NCBI RefSeq assembly: GCF_027158005.1
Contig: NZ_JAPVLQ010000005.1
Span: 62,001 to 126,000 of the forward strand
Direction of reading: 5' to 3'
Source of the DNA: Rhodococcus sp. H36-A4
GTDB taxonomy: Bacteria; Actinomycetota; Actinomycetes; Mycobacteriales; Mycobacteriaceae
DNA length: 64,000 nt
The position numbers were made by a program, and so were the translations under genes. Of this stretch, positions 53,772 through 63,122 are shown in pieces (the stretch's first letter is position 1; each line of letters starts with the position of its first letter). The notes beneath the pieces were generated by a model, which had not been told where the DNA came from, did no database searches, and saw only the letters and a list, made by a program, of their open reading frames with translations.

Positions 53772-54713
53772 CTAGGCGTTGGGCCGCACGAGGTCCCACG
53801 GCACAGTCAGAATGTTGTCCCGCATCCGTCGACGAGGAGGCACCGTCGGCATTCCGCTGCCGGCCAACTGTCTCAGTGCGGCGTGCCACCGCACCCGCGG
53901 GCCGAACGGTGCCAGTGGCGCTGCCGTCGACCATGCGCGGTCCGCGGCCTGTAGCAACTGGTGAATGGGCTCGCCGGGGATATTGCGGTGAATGAGCACC
54001 TTGGGTAACCGTTCGGCGATATCAGAGGGCATGGCCACCGTGAACGGATCCCATGCGAGGGTCAAAGAGATCGGTCCGTGAGCGTCGAGCAGGACCCATG
54101 CGCAGCGTCGCCCCAACTCGTCGCAGGTGCCGTCGACGAGCAATCCGCCGGGCGCGAGTCCGGACAGAATACGCGACCAGGCTTCGGGCACAGCGTCTTC
54201 GGGATACTGCCGAAGCACGTTGAATGCGCGAACGAGGTTCGGGCGGAGTCCAGCCATTTCGAAGCCGCCGCGGGCGAAGTTCACGCCCTCGACCGAGTCC
54301 ACTACGCGGGCGGGGTCGATTTCGAGTCCGGTGACGCGCAGATCGGGCCGGATCGTGCGTAGCCGACGGGCCATTTCCAGAGTTGTGTCCGGTCGCGCTC
54401 CGTAGCCGAGGTCGACGACGAGCGGATCGGGTGCCTCGATGAGCGTGTGCCGCACGGCCGCGCTGTGAGTGAGCCACCGATCGCTGCGACGAAGTCGGTT
54501 GATTCCGGTAGTGCCTCTGGTGATGACGCCTTCAGGAGTGGAGCCTGCGGAACGACCATGAAAAACAGGAGTGGAGCCTGCGGAACGACCAGAGTGGGCA
54601 GGAGTGGAGCCTGCGGAACGACCAGAGTGGGCAGGAGTGGAGCCTGCGGAACGACCATGAAAAACAGGAGTGGAGCCTGCGGAACGGCTGTGGTGGTCAG
54701 GAGTTCTGCGCAA
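53772..54713 (-). CDS. SAM-dependent methyltransferase-like protein with N-terminal 11-aa repeats
   Basis: A 313-aa frame. Residues about 65-313 form a class I methyltransferase-like domain (VVDLGYGARPDTTLEMA as motif I, TGLEIDPARV as motif II, then GLAPGGLLVDGTCDELG). The substrate is unknown. Residues about 8-60 are five repeats of [GH]RSAGSTP plus VFH or AHS, encoded by the 33-bp array. The only in-frame start upstream of the domain is TTG 54713, inside the end of the preceding gene, with a weak ribosome binding site. The true N-terminus is therefore uncertain and the repeats may or may not be translated. Confidence 0.75.
   Translation of the reverse strand: MRRTPDHHSRSAGSTPVFHGRSAGSTPAHSGRSAGSTPAHSGRSAGSTPVFHGRSAGSTPEGVITRGTTGINRLRRSDRWLTHSAAVRHTLIEAPDPLVVDLGYGARPDTTLEMARRLRTIRPDLRVTGLEIDPARVVDSVEGVNFARGGFEMAGLRPNLVRAFNVLRQYPEDAVPEAWSRILSGLAPGGLLVDGTCDELGRRCAWVLLDAHGPISLTLAWDPFTVAMPSDIAERLPKVLIHRNIPGEPIHQLLQAADRAWSTAAPLAPFGPRVRWHAALRQLAGSGMPTVPPRRRMRDNILTVPWDLVRPNA
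54534..54687. repeat. 33-bp minisatellite, five units
   Basis: The 24-base core AGGAGTGGAGCCTGCGGAAC + GACC starts at 54534, 54567, 54600, 54633 and 54666. Nine-base linkers follow in the order ATGAAAAAC, AGAGTGGGC, AGAGTGGGC, ATGAAAAAC. The fifth core is altered after GGAACG, and a further AGGAGT fragment occurs at 54699. The period is a multiple of three and the array is open in several frames on both strands. Confidence 0.92.
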
Positions 54714-55200
54714 GCCAGTCGGCTGTCACTTCGCCTTCACCGCGCCACAGGTCGATGAGGTTGACCAGCATGAGCTGCTCGAGTTTGCTACCGATGAACG
54801 GTAGGAAGACTTTGGCTTCCGAGGAGGTCCGAAGGGTGGATCCGGCTTCGGTCGCGAACAGTGAGGTGGAACCTTTCAGACTGCCGGGGCCGGCCGGGAT
54901 CGAGGCATCGTATTTGCCCGAGGTGGTCTCGCCGAATGGATCGAAGTGCACGTTTCGGGTGATGATCATGTCCTTTTTGAGGACTGTCTGGGCGATGTCC
55001 GGCAGTTCGGTCCGCGGAATGATGTGGTGCATCACGATGTCGATTCCCGCGTCTCCGACCTCGAAACTTTTCAGCTCGTTGTGGGAGTATTTCTTCATCT
55101 CCTCGATACGAGCGTCCCAGTGATCGCGGCTGGACAACGCGGCGTACACCTGCTCGGTGGAGTGGGTGAACCGGGCTGAGTAGTTCATGCGGCGAGCCAT
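54697..55200 (-). CDS. DUF2505 family protein (copy 1)
   Basis: A 167-aa START/SRPBCC-like protein of DUF2505 (NYSARFTHSTEQVYAALSSRDHWDARIEEM at the N-terminus, KLEQLMLVNLIDLWRGEGEVTADWL at the C-terminus). It probably binds a lipid or other hydrophobic ligand. It is followed in the same direction by the methyltransferase, with which it overlaps if TTG 54713 is used. A second DUF2505 gene lies 65 bases upstream. Confidence 0.85.
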   Translation of the reverse strand: MARRMNYSARFTHSTEQVYAALSSRDHWDARIEEMKKYSHNELKSFEVGDAGIDIVMHHIIPRTELPDIAQTVLKKDMIITRNVHFDPFGETTSGKYDASIPAGPGSLKGSTSLFATEAGSTLRTSSEAKVFLPFIGSKLEQLMLVNLIDLWRGEGEVTADWLAQNS

Positions 55201-55265
55201 AGTGCAACAGGGTACCGGCTCCGTCGGCGGGCCTGGCCAGGGTGCCTACCCGCCGGTATGTCCGG

Positions 55266-55772
55266 TCAGCTCAGATTTTCGGCGATCCATTTCGCGGTGA
55301 ATCCGTGCTCGTTGTCGATGAGCGAGAGAACTTGCTCGCTGATCATGGCTTCGATCTTTCCGCCGAAGATCGGAACCTTCACCTCTGTGGTGCCGGACAA
55401 CGACATGGTCGACGCTTCGGCATTTCCTTCGAGCAGCGTGGTTCCGGAGACCGTTGCGGGAGCGCCCTCGACGGTGGCACCGAATTTGCCCTCGGCGCGG
55501 TTTCCGCCGATCGGCCCCCAGGACTCGGTGCGCTCGATGACGAGCGGGCCCTTCTTGAATGCTGTGACGGCAGCGGGCAGTTCCTCTTCCGGGATGGATT
55601 GGGACATGACGACGCTGATCGTCCCGTTGATCGCATGCACGCTGACCAGGCGTGCGCTGGGGCCGCCGATCTCCTCGATACGGTCTTTCCAATACTGCTC
55701 GGACACGAGCGCGGCGTGCACCTTGTCGACGGGTGCGGGAACGGACGCGCTGTGCGCGATGGGGCGAGGCAT
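55266..55772 (-). CDS. DUF2505 family protein (copy 2)
   Basis: A 168-aa paralogue of the preceding protein with the same organisation (IAHSASVPAPVDKVHAALVSEQYWKDRIEEIG, then SLIDNEHGFTAKWIAENL). Tandem paralogues suggest duplication. It is divergent from murB with 57 bases between the starts, matching Rv0481c next to Rv0482. Confidence 0.85.
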   Translation of the reverse strand: MPRPIAHSASVPAPVDKVHAALVSEQYWKDRIEEIGGPSARLVSVHAINGTISVVMSQSIPEEELPAAVTAFKKGPLVIERTESWGPIGGNRAEGKFGATVEGAPATVSGTTLLEGNAEASTMSLSGTTEVKVPIFGGKIEAMISEQVLSLIDNEHGFTAKWIAENLS

Positions 55773-55829
55773 ACGCGGAGATTACCGGGTGGCTCGGACG
55801 GCCATGTGAGACCGGTACCCTGGGTTCCC

Positions 55830-56846
55830 GTGTCCACCGCAATTTCCGAGCTCACCACGATGCGTGTCGGCGGCCCGGCTCGTGAGTTCGCCGTCGCCGC
55901 CAGCAGTGACGAGCTTGTCTCCCTGGTCCAGGATGCCGATGCGTCGGGGACGCCAGTGTTGCTCGTGGGCGGAGGATCGAACCTCGTTGTCGGTGATGAC
56001 GGCTTCGACGGCCTGGTCGTCAAGGTCGAGACGTCAGGGACGCGGATCGACGGTGAGTCGCTCTGGGTCGCTGCGGGGACGTCGTGGGATTCGGTGGTGG
56101 CCGCCTCGCTGGACGAGGGGTTGGCCGGACTCGAAGCGCTCTCGGGGATCCCCGGGCTTTCCGGCGCGACGCCCGTGCAGAATGTCGGCGCGTACGGCAC
56201 GGTGACGTCGGACGTGTTGGCGAGCTTGACCGTCTATGACCGTGAGACCGGGGAGACAGCGACCTGGACGCCGGATAGGTGTGGGTTCGGATTGCATCGC
56301 CAGTCGGTGTTCAAGCACTCGAGCAGGTACGTCATTCTCGATACCACGATGAAGCTTCGTCGGTCCGAATCCTCGGATCCGGTCCGGTACGCGGGCCTCG
56401 CCGACCGACTCGGGGTGAGCATCGGTGACACGGTCGCAGCCAAGGAAGTCCGTGAAGCAGTGCTGGATCTGCGCGGGCAGAAGGGAATGGTCCTCGACGC
56501 CGAGGACCATGACACCTGGAGCGTCGGATCGTTTTTTCTGAACCCGGTGCTGACCGAGGTACCGGCCAAGGCATCGCGCGCCCCGCAGTACCCCGACCCG
56601 TCGGGCATCAAGGTGCACGCTGCGTGGCTCATCCAGAACGCAGGCTTCGCGCACGGGTACGGCCGTGAATTCGGTGCAGGGACCGTTTCGCTGTCGACCA
56701 AACACGTGCTGGCCGTCACCAACCGGGGCGGTGCACGTACAGCGGATGTCATGGCATTCGCTTCACACATTCGCGACGGAGTCGAAGCCGAGTTCGGCAT
56801 CACACTCGTCCCCGAATGCGATTTGGTCGGTTGCTCGCTCAACTGA
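55830..56846 (+). CDS. murB: UDP-N-acetylenolpyruvoylglucosamine reductase
   Basis: A 338-aa FAD enzyme that makes UDP-N-acetylmuramate with NADPH in peptidoglycan synthesis. It has LTTMRVGGPA at the start, the FAD motif LLVGGGSNLVV, GIPGLSGATPVQNVGAYG and the catalytic serine in SVGSFFLNPV. GTG 55830 is the start; the longer open frame upstream is a shadow of the DUF2505 gene. Confidence 0.97.
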   Translation: MSTAISELTTMRVGGPAREFAVAASSDELVSLVQDADASGTPVLLVGGGSNLVVGDDGFDGLVVKVETSGTRIDGESLWVAAGTSWDSVVAASLDEGLAGLEALSGIPGLSGATPVQNVGAYGTVTSDVLASLTVYDRETGETATWTPDRCGFGLHRQSVFKHSSRYVILDTTMKLRRSESSDPVRYAGLADRLGVSIGDTVAAKEVREAVLDLRGQKGMVLDAEDHDTWSVGSFFLNPVLTEVPAKASRAPQYPDPSGIKVHAAWLIQNAGFAHGYGREFGAGTVSLSTKHVLAVTNRGGARTADVMAFASHIRDGVEAEFGITLVPECDLVGCSLN

Positions 56847-56952
56847 CCGAATCGCTCGGCCTACCATCGAAGCAAATACATGGGAGTTCTGATCCACGGC
56901 AGCGGCGAGAGTGCAGTGCTGTGGGTACCACTCATGAAAGAGGAGTAATTCT

Positions 56953-58506
56953 TTGCAGGTCACAAGCGTCGGGCACGCCGGATTTCATATTCAGACCGAT
57001 GCCGGCAGCATTCTGTGCGATCCGTGGGTGAACCCCGCCTACTTCACCTCGTGGTTCCCTTTCCCCGACAACTCGCAGTTGGACTGGGACGTTCTCGGCG
57101 ATTGTGACTACCTTTACGTCTCGCACCTGCACAAGGATCATTTCGATCCGAAGAACCTGGCCGAGCATGTCAACAAGGACACGACCGTGCTGTTGCCGGA
57201 CTACCCGGTCCCTGACCTTAGGCACGAGCTCGAGAAGCTCGGTTTCCACAAATTCTTCGAGACCACGACGTCGGTCAAGCACACGGTGTCCGGTCCCAAG
57301 GGCGACCTGGACATCATGATCATCGCGCTCCGCGCACCTGCCGACGGCCCCATCGGTGACTCGGGACTCGTAGTGTCCGACGGCAAGACCGTCGCGTTCA
57401 ACATGAACGATGCGCGGCCGGTCGACCTCGATGTCCTCACCGAGCAGTTCGGGCACGTGGACGTGCACATGCTGCAGTACTCCGGTGCAATCTGGTACCC
57501 GATGGTTTACGACATGGTCGAGCGCGCGAAGCGAACGTTCGGGGAACAGAAGCGTCAGCGTCAGATGGACCGTGCGCGTCAGTACATCGAGCAGATCGAC
57601 GCCACCTGGGTCATCCCGTCGGCTGGGCCGCCGTGTTTCCTCGACGACGAGTTGCGGTTCCTCAACGACGTCTACGAAGATCCGTCGAACATCTTCCCGG
57701 ACCAGATGGTCTTCCTCGACCAGATGCGTCGTAACGGCCATGACAAGGGTCTGTTGATGATGCCGGGAACCACCTCGACCTTCGAAGGCAGTGAGCTACT
57801 CGCGCACGAGCATCCGATTCCGGTCGAGGAGGTCGAGGCGATCTTCACCACCGGAAAAGCCGACTACATCGAGGCGTATGCCAAGCGTCAAGCCGGGGTC
57901 ATCGCCGCGGAGAAAGCTGCGTGGGCTCCGGCCGAGGGCGAGCTGTTGCTCGAGCCGCTTCGCGCATTGTTCGAACCGATCATGATTCAGTCCGATCAGA
58001 TCTGCGACGGCATCGGCTACCCGGTTGCGATGATGCTCGGCGAGGAAACCGTCGTACTCGATTTTCCGAAGCGGATCGTGCGTGAGCCGATCGTGAAGGA
58101 ACGGTTCCGCTACAGCTTCACGATCGCGCCCGAACTGGTTCGCACGGCCGTGCGGGACGAGGAGCCCGATTGGGTCAACTCGATCTTCCTGTCCACTCGC
58201 TTCCGTGCTCGCCGAGTCGGCGGATACAACGAGTTCCTGTACACATTCTTCAAGTGCTTGACGAACGAGCGCATTGCGTACGCGGACGGTTGGTTCGCCG
58301 AAGCACACGATGACACCGCGACGATCGTCAAGGACGGCTACGAGATCCAGCGACGTTGCCCGCATCTGAAGGCCGATCTGTCGAAGTTCGGAATCGTCGA
58401 GGGCAACAAGTTGACCTGCAATTTGCACGGGTGGGACTGGAACCTCGATACCGGGCGCTGCCTGACATCGAACGGGCACGAGCTGAGGACGAGAAAGCTC
58501 GAGTGA
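56953..58506 (+). CDS. MBL-fold / Rieske [2Fe-2S] fusion protein
   Basis: A 517-aa protein. Residues 1 to about 260 are an MBL-type domain ([20 protein letters not shown] and metal motif HLHKDHFD, His58). The last 70 residues are a Rieske domain with C469-P-H471 and C489-N-L-H492. This order resembles CMP-N-acetylneuraminate hydroxylase-type and UlaG-like enzymes; the substrate is unknown. GAGGAG lies nine bases before TTG 56953. It stands between murB and the L,D-transpeptidase, a place where M. tuberculosis has no such gene as I recall. Confidence 0.87.
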   Translation: MQVTSVGHAGFHIQTDAGSILCDPWVNPAYFTSWFPFPDNSQLDWDVLGDCDYLYVSHLHKDHFDPKNLAEHVNKDTTVLLPDYPVPDLRHELEKLGFHKFFETTTSVKHTVSGPKGDLDIMIIALRAPADGPIGDSGLVVSDGKTVAFNMNDARPVDLDVLTEQFGHVDVHMLQYSGAIWYPMVYDMVERAKRTFGEQKRQRQMDRARQYIEQIDATWVIPSAGPPCFLDDELRFLNDVYEDPSNIFPDQMVFLDQMRRNGHDKGLLMMPGTTSTFEGSELLAHEHPIPVEEVEAIFTTGKADYIEAYAKRQAGVIAAEKAAWAPAEGELLLEPLRALFEPIMIQSDQICDGIGYPVAMMLGEETVVLDFPKRIVREPIVKERFRYSFTIAPELVRTAVRDEEPDWVNSIFLSTRFRARRVGGYNEFLYTFFKCLTNERIAYADGWFAEAHDDTATIVKDGYEIQRRCPHLKADLSKFGIVEGNKLTCNLHGWDWNLDTGRCLTSNGHELRTRKLE

Positions 58507-58597
58507 GGGCTCGGGCCGACATGACTTCGATGTGAATCTGCCCGCACCTGCGGATCGAATAGGCCGGACTGCGATTGCCGCGGGTACGTTGGAAAGC

Positions 58598-59836
58598 GTG
58601 CATACGCAGGTAGAACGGACAAATCGAACGCGATTGCTGTGGTTGATCACGGTTTTCGCAGCATTGGCGGCATTGGTTTCGGGCTGCACCATCGGCGGTA
58701 ACGACGCGGGTTCCTCCGGCAACGGAGCGCCGGCAGCCGAGGCGGCTCCGGTCGCCGAGGTGTCCTCGACTCCCGCAGACGGCGCCGAGGACGTCAGTCC
58801 AGTCGCGCCGATTTCGGTATCGGTGAAGAACGGGACGCTCGGCGAGGTCACGCTCACCAACGCAGACGGCAAAGTAGTTCAGGGTGCCCTCGCGCCGGAC
58901 AAGACGTCGTATGCCGTCACCGAGCCGCTCGGGTACGGCGTCACGTACAGCTGGGCGGGCACTGCGGTCGGCACCGACGGTAAGTCCGTCGCAGTCGAGG
59001 CACGCTTCACCACGGTCGAGCCAGACAGTCGCACCTCGGTCAGCACCAACATCGGTGACGGCCAGGAGGTGGGCATCGCGGCGCCGATCATTCTGCAGTT
59101 CGATTCGGCGATCGAGAACAAGGCCGAGGTCGAGAAGGCGTTGACGGTCACTACCAACCCGCCGACACCCGGTGCCTGGGCATGGTTCCCCGATGACAAC
59201 GGCTCGCGCGTGCACTGGCGTCCGACGAACTACTGGGCGCCCGGCACCGCTGTATCGGTCGACGCAAAACTGTACGGCTTGGATTACGGCGACGGCGCTT
59301 ACGGCGCCGACGATGTGACCATCGACTTCACCGTCGGGCGCAGCCAGGTGGTGATAGCTGATGCCACCAGTCACCGTATGCAGGTCGTCCGTGACGGCCA
59401 GACCATCATGGACATCCCAGTCAGCTACGGCGAGGGCGACGAAGAGCGCAATGTGACGCGCAGCGGCATCCATGTCGTGACCGAGAAGCACGAGGACTTC
59501 CTCATGTCGAACCCGCCGTTCTACGAGAATGTGCGCGAACGCTGGGCAGTGCGAATTTCCAACAACGGCGAGTTCATTCACGCCAATCCGCTGACCACGG
59601 GAGTTCAGGGCGCATCCAACGTCACCAACGGCTGCATCAACCTTTCGGACGCCGATGCTCAGCAGTATTTCGCTACGGCGATGTATGGCGACCCGGTGGA
59701 GGTCACAGGTACGCGGATCGACCTGTCCGCCGCGGACGGAGACCTGTACGACTGGGCTATCGACTGGCCGACGTGGCAGTCGATGTCCGAGCTGCCCGTT
59801 GGAGCAGCGACTCAGGCGCCGGTCCCGGCAAGCTAG
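58598..59836 (+). CDS. L,D-transpeptidase lipoprotein (LprQ/LdtMt5-like)
   Basis: A 412-aa cell-envelope enzyme. The signal peptide ends in lipobox VSGC near residue 29, followed by an Ala/Gly/Pro linker, two Ig-like domains (about 50-250) and a YkuD catalytic domain with [12 protein letters not shown] and the active cysteine in TNGCINLSD. It forms 3-3 cross-links in peptidoglycan. GTG 58598 has GGAAAG upstream. The position after murB matches Rv0483. Confidence 0.93.
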   Translation: MHTQVERTNRTRLLWLITVFAALAALVSGCTIGGNDAGSSGNGAPAAEAAPVAEVSSTPADGAEDVSPVAPISVSVKNGTLGEVTLTNADGKVVQGALAPDKTSYAVTEPLGYGVTYSWAGTAVGTDGKSVAVEARFTTVEPDSRTSVSTNIGDGQEVGIAAPIILQFDSAIENKAEVEKALTVTTNPPTPGAWAWFPDDNGSRVHWRPTNYWAPGTAVSVDAKLYGLDYGDGAYGADDVTIDFTVGRSQVVIADATSHRMQVVRDGQTIMDIPVSYGEGDEERNVTRSGIHVVTEKHEDFLMSNPPFYENVRERWAVRISNNGEFIHANPLTTGVQGASNVTNGCINLSDADAQQYFATAMYGDPVEVTGTRIDLSAADGDLYDWAIDWPTWQSMSELPVGAATQAPVPAS

Positions 59837-59860
59837 CTACCGGGCCCGGCCAGGGAAGGG

Positions 59861-60616
59861 CTACGTGCGCGAAAAGCGCCCCGGACCCGCCTGATCACGC
59901 GGCTTGATGATGATCTGGTCCAGATTCACGTGCGACGGACGAGACGCCACGAAGCCGATCACCTCGGCGATGTCCTGCGCAACGAGCGGGGTGATTCCCT
60001 GATACACCGCGTCGGCCTTGGCCTCGTCACCATCGAATCGCACCAGCGAGAACTCGGTCTCGACGGCACCCGGTGCGACCTCGGTGAGGCGGACGGGTTG
60101 GCCCAGCAATTCGCCGCGCAGCGTGCGATGCAGCACTGCCTGCGCGTGCTTGGCCGAGGTGTATCCCGACCCGTTGTCGTACGTCTCGAAGGCTGCGACC
60201 GAGGTGATGGTCACGACGAGTCCGTCGCCTGAGTCGATCAACTTGGGCAGTAGCGCCTTGGTGATGCGCAGGGTTCCCAGAACATTGGTCTCCCACATCC
60301 AGCGCCAGTCCTCGAGATCGGCGTCGATGACAGGTGCCAGTCCTTTGGCGCCGCCGGCATTGTTGATCAGCACGTGAACCCTGGGGATGACTGCGGTGAA
60401 CGCGGCCACCGAATCCTCGTCGGTCACATCGAGTTCCAGTGCGGTGCCGCCGATTTCGTCGGCAACCGCTTCCAGTCGATCGAGTCGACGTGCCCCGATG
60501 ACGACGTGGTATCCCTGGCCGGCGAGCTGGCGAGCAGTGGCTTCGCCGATTCCCGAGCTTGCGCCGGTGACTACGGCGATGCGAGCGTCGGGCGAAATGT
60601 GTTCGGACAATGTCAT
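59861..60616 (-). CDS. Short-chain dehydrogenase (Rv0484c-like)
   Basis: A 251-aa classical SDR. It has the NADP-binding TGASSGIG near residue 19 with RR for NADPH preference (GARRLDR), NNAG, Ser in ITSVAAFE and the catalytic YTSAK. YdfG/serine dehydrogenase-like members oxidise 3-hydroxy acids. Convergent with the L,D-transpeptidase gene. It matches the position of Rv0484c. Confidence 0.9.
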   Translation of the reverse strand: MTLSEHISPDARIAVVTGASSGIGEATARQLAGQGYHVVIGARRLDRLEAVADEIGGTALELDVTDEDSVAAFTAVIPRVHVLINNAGGAKGLAPVIDADLEDWRWMWETNVLGTLRITKALLPKLIDSGDGLVVTITSVAAFETYDNGSGYTSAKHAQAVLHRTLRGELLGQPVRLTEVAPGAVETEFSLVRFDGDEAKADAVYQGITPLVAQDIAEVIGFVASRPSHVNLDQIIIKPRDQAGPGRFSRT

Positions 60617-60919
60617 GCATCGATTCTAGACGCCGATTTCGCCTGCATACGGGACCCGGGATTGGTGAGCTGACCGTGCAGTGCTAATTTTGCGCCCATG
60701 TCCGCAAGCCTCACCCACGCGTTGCGGGTCACCTACGTGACCGTCACCCTGGGTTCTCGGCTGCCACTTCCCCGGGAACTGTGTTGTCCCGGTCTCGGAA
60801 CCTGCCGCTAGTTTCTCTGCTCGACGGGCTGAGTCGCGTCGAATCTGCGCGTCTTCTGCCTCGAGTTTCATGCACCACCTGTCTCGCGACGACGGGTTTA
60901 TTGCTGAGGACCGACAACT
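60617..60919. other. Intergenic region upstream of ROK regulator
   Basis: About 300 bp between divergent genes. It holds the promoters for both and the palindrome GGTCAC-CTAC-GTGACC (60727-60742), flanked by a further GTCACC. Apart from that I see no gene. Confidence 0.5.
60727..60742. promoter_or_regulatory. Palindromic operator candidate GGTCAC-CTAC-GTGACC
   Basis: A perfect 6-bp inverted repeat with a 4-base centre lies about 110 bases upstream of the SDR start and 180 upstream of the ROK gene. Binding by the ROK regulator is a guess. Confidence 0.4.
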
Positions 60920-62215
60920 GTGACTATCGCCATTCTGCCTACTTCGACGCCTATTCCGTTGCGGCGCACCGCTCGATCCACTCCCACGCTCGCGCGTTCG
61001 TCCGCGCCGCCGACGGCAGGTGTGCAGGTGGTCGTTCCGGATCTTAGGATCGCGGACAACCCTGCTGCATCCGTCTTTCGTGTCGCTTCTACGGAAGGGC
61101 CGATTTCACGTGATAGTGCTGCTCGCGCAACAGGATTGAGTATCGCAACTGTCAATCGTCATGTATCGGCACTGCTCGGTATCGGACTTCTTCGTGAACG
61201 AGCAGACCTCACCGCCTCCGGCGCCGTCGGACGTCCGCGGATACCGTTCGAGGTCAACCACGAGCCCTACGCCACCATCGGAATTCACATCGGCGCCGTA
61301 GTCACCAAAGTTGTCATCTGCGACTTGCGTGGTCGCATTCTCGGCGCTGTCGAGATTTCGACGCCGGCAGGATCGGCGTCGGCTGCACTCGCCTCCATCG
61401 CTCGTAGCGCAGGCGCCTTCGCCGCGCGGTGGCATCGCCGCACCCCACTCTGGGTGGGAGTTGCAGTGGGTGGTCGCGTCGATACGGCAACCGGCTCGGT
61501 CGATCATCCACGACTGGGTTGGGAAGGCGCTCGGATCGGGACGATCATCGGTGGGGGACTTGGGCTTCCGGTGTCCGTGTCAGGGCACGTCGAAGCCATG
61601 GCCGCGTCGGAGCTGTTGCTGGCGCCGGTGCGGACCGACGAGGTCACGACCGGAACGAGCCTGTACTTCTACGCCCGTGAGACCGCCGGAATCGCGCTGA
61701 CAATCGACGGACGAGTCCACACTCCGGCGACCGGCCCGGGGTCGATCGCGCATGTGCCGACCGGATCGAATGCGCAGTGCTTCTGCGGCAGTCGTGGATG
61801 CCTCGAAGCCACCGTCAGCGACCGAGCCGTCGTGGCCGCGGCCGTCGAGCGAGGTGTGTTGACGGCCGAAGATCCGCGCCGGTCGGTCGCGGCGTTGCAT
61901 CAGCTCGCACAGAGCGGATCACTCGGAGCGCAGGAGGTGTTGACCGAGAGAGCGCAGGCACTCGGAAAGACCGTCGGGTTGTTGCGCGATCTGTTCAACC
62001 CGGATCGGGTCATGCTCGGTGGCCAGGCCTTCACTGAGTATCCCGCCGGAACCGCACATGTCGCAGCGGCATTCTCGCGATCATCGACGTTGCCGCGCAG
62101 GGATATTCGCATCACCGGCTTCGGCAGTAAGGTACAAGAGTTCGCGGCAGCAGTGGTCTCGCTCAGTTCGGTGTACTCCGATCCGCTCGCCTCCATGCGT
62201 CGGGCCGCAGCCTGA
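60920..62215 (+). CDS. ROK family transcriptional regulator (Rv0485-like)
   Basis: A 431-aa protein with an N-terminal winged helix (GPISRDSAARATGLSIATVNRHVSALL, about residues 60-87) and a C-terminal ROK sugar-kinase-like domain with the zinc cluster CFCGSRGCLE. It corresponds to Rv0485. Ligand unknown; an amino sugar is possible for the family. The first 35 residues are a Thr/Pro/Ser-rich extension. The start is GTG 60920. Confidence 0.9.
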   Translation: MTIAILPTSTPIPLRRTARSTPTLARSSAPPTAGVQVVVPDLRIADNPAASVFRVASTEGPISRDSAARATGLSIATVNRHVSALLGIGLLRERADLTASGAVGRPRIPFEVNHEPYATIGIHIGAVVTKVVICDLRGRILGAVEISTPAGSASAALASIARSAGAFAARWHRRTPLWVGVAVGGRVDTATGSVDHPRLGWEGARIGTIIGGGLGLPVSVSGHVEAMAASELLLAPVRTDEVTTGTSLYFYARETAGIALTIDGRVHTPATGPGSIAHVPTGSNAQCFCGSRGCLEATVSDRAVVAAAVERGVLTAEDPRRSVAALHQLAQSGSLGAQEVLTERAQALGKTVGLLRDLFNPDRVMLGGQAFTEYPAGTAHVAAAFSRSSTLPRRDIRITGFGSKVQEFAAAVVSLSSVYSDPLASMRRAAA

Positions 62216-62260
62216 TCGGGTACTGGGCCGCTGCCGAGTCGAGGCCACGTCTCGGCGACA

Positions 62261-63103
62261 ATGGGCGCCATGGCAACGAGCGAGGTTCGGCAGGCATCCA
62301 GCATCGACGGCACCAACATCGTCTACCGAGTTTCGGGTGATCCTGCCGCTCGGCCGTTGGTCTTGTTGCACGGCTGGGCGCAGTCCTCGGCGTGCTGGGG
62401 GGAGGGTGTGCTGAACGGGCTGGCGGATTCCTACCGGTTGATTGCCGTGGATCTGCGTGGACACGGGTACTCGGATGCGCCTGCCGACGGGTACGCCGAC
62501 CCACTCAATTGGGCGGGCGACGTCCACGCAGTCCTCACCGCAGAGGCAATAGCAGCGAATGCAGTTCTACTCGGCTGGTCCTACGGCGGTCTCGTGATCT
62601 GCGACTACCTCGCCGAACACGGGAGCGCGGCGGCAGCGGGCGTCGTCCTCGTGGGCGCGATCACCGGTATCGGCCGAGGGGAAGCCGGCGGAAAAGTCGG
62701 GAGTTCGATGCGCGCGGCGATCCCCGATGCCATGTCGGAGGTACCGAGCGTCGCCATTCGTGCACTCGGTAGCTTCGGTAACGCACTCACCGGTCCGGTC
62801 GAGGGGAAGGGCGCGCAGGCGCAGGAACTCTTCGGGCTCACTCTCGCGACACCCCCTCGTGTGCGGGCTGCGTTGTTCGACCGGACGGCCTCCCACGACG
62901 ATCTCCTGAGCAGCCTCGAGGTGCCGGCCCTCGTCCTGCACGGAACCGCCGATACGGTCGTCGACGTCTCGTCCGGACGGCACGCAGCGTCGTTGATCCC
63001 GCAGGTCACCGAGTCGTATTGGGAGGGTGTCGACCACGGTCCGTTCGTCACCGACCCTGCTCGTTTCGTGGCGGAGGTCGGGGCCTTCATCGAGGGTCTG
63101 TGA
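62261..63103 (+). CDS. Alpha/beta-hydrolase
   Basis: A 280-aa protein with [13 protein letters not shown] (oxyanion), DLRGHGYSD, nucleophile elbow GWSYGG near residue 107, Asp in HGTADTVV and His in GVDHGPF. The substrate is unknown. It lies between the ROK gene and mshA, probably within one transcript (45 and 19 base gaps). ATG 62261 or 62270 may be the start. Confidence 0.85.
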   Translation: MGAMATSEVRQASSIDGTNIVYRVSGDPAARPLVLLHGWAQSSACWGEGVLNGLADSYRLIAVDLRGHGYSDAPADGYADPLNWAGDVHAVLTAEAIAANAVLLGWSYGGLVICDYLAEHGSAAAAGVVLVGAITGIGRGEAGGKVGSSMRAAIPDAMSEVPSVAIRALGSFGNALTGPVEGKGAQAQELFGLTLATPPRVRAALFDRTASHDDLLSSLEVPALVLHGTADTVVDVSSGRHAASLIPQVTESYWEGVDHGPFVTDPARFVAEVGAFIEGL

Positions 63104-63122
63104 ACATCCGTACTGTGGGGGA

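Noticed and set aside
54534-54687. CRISPR array
   Set aside because: The repeated core is 24 bases but the linkers are only nine bases and fall into two identical types, so they are not unique spacers. It is a minisatellite.
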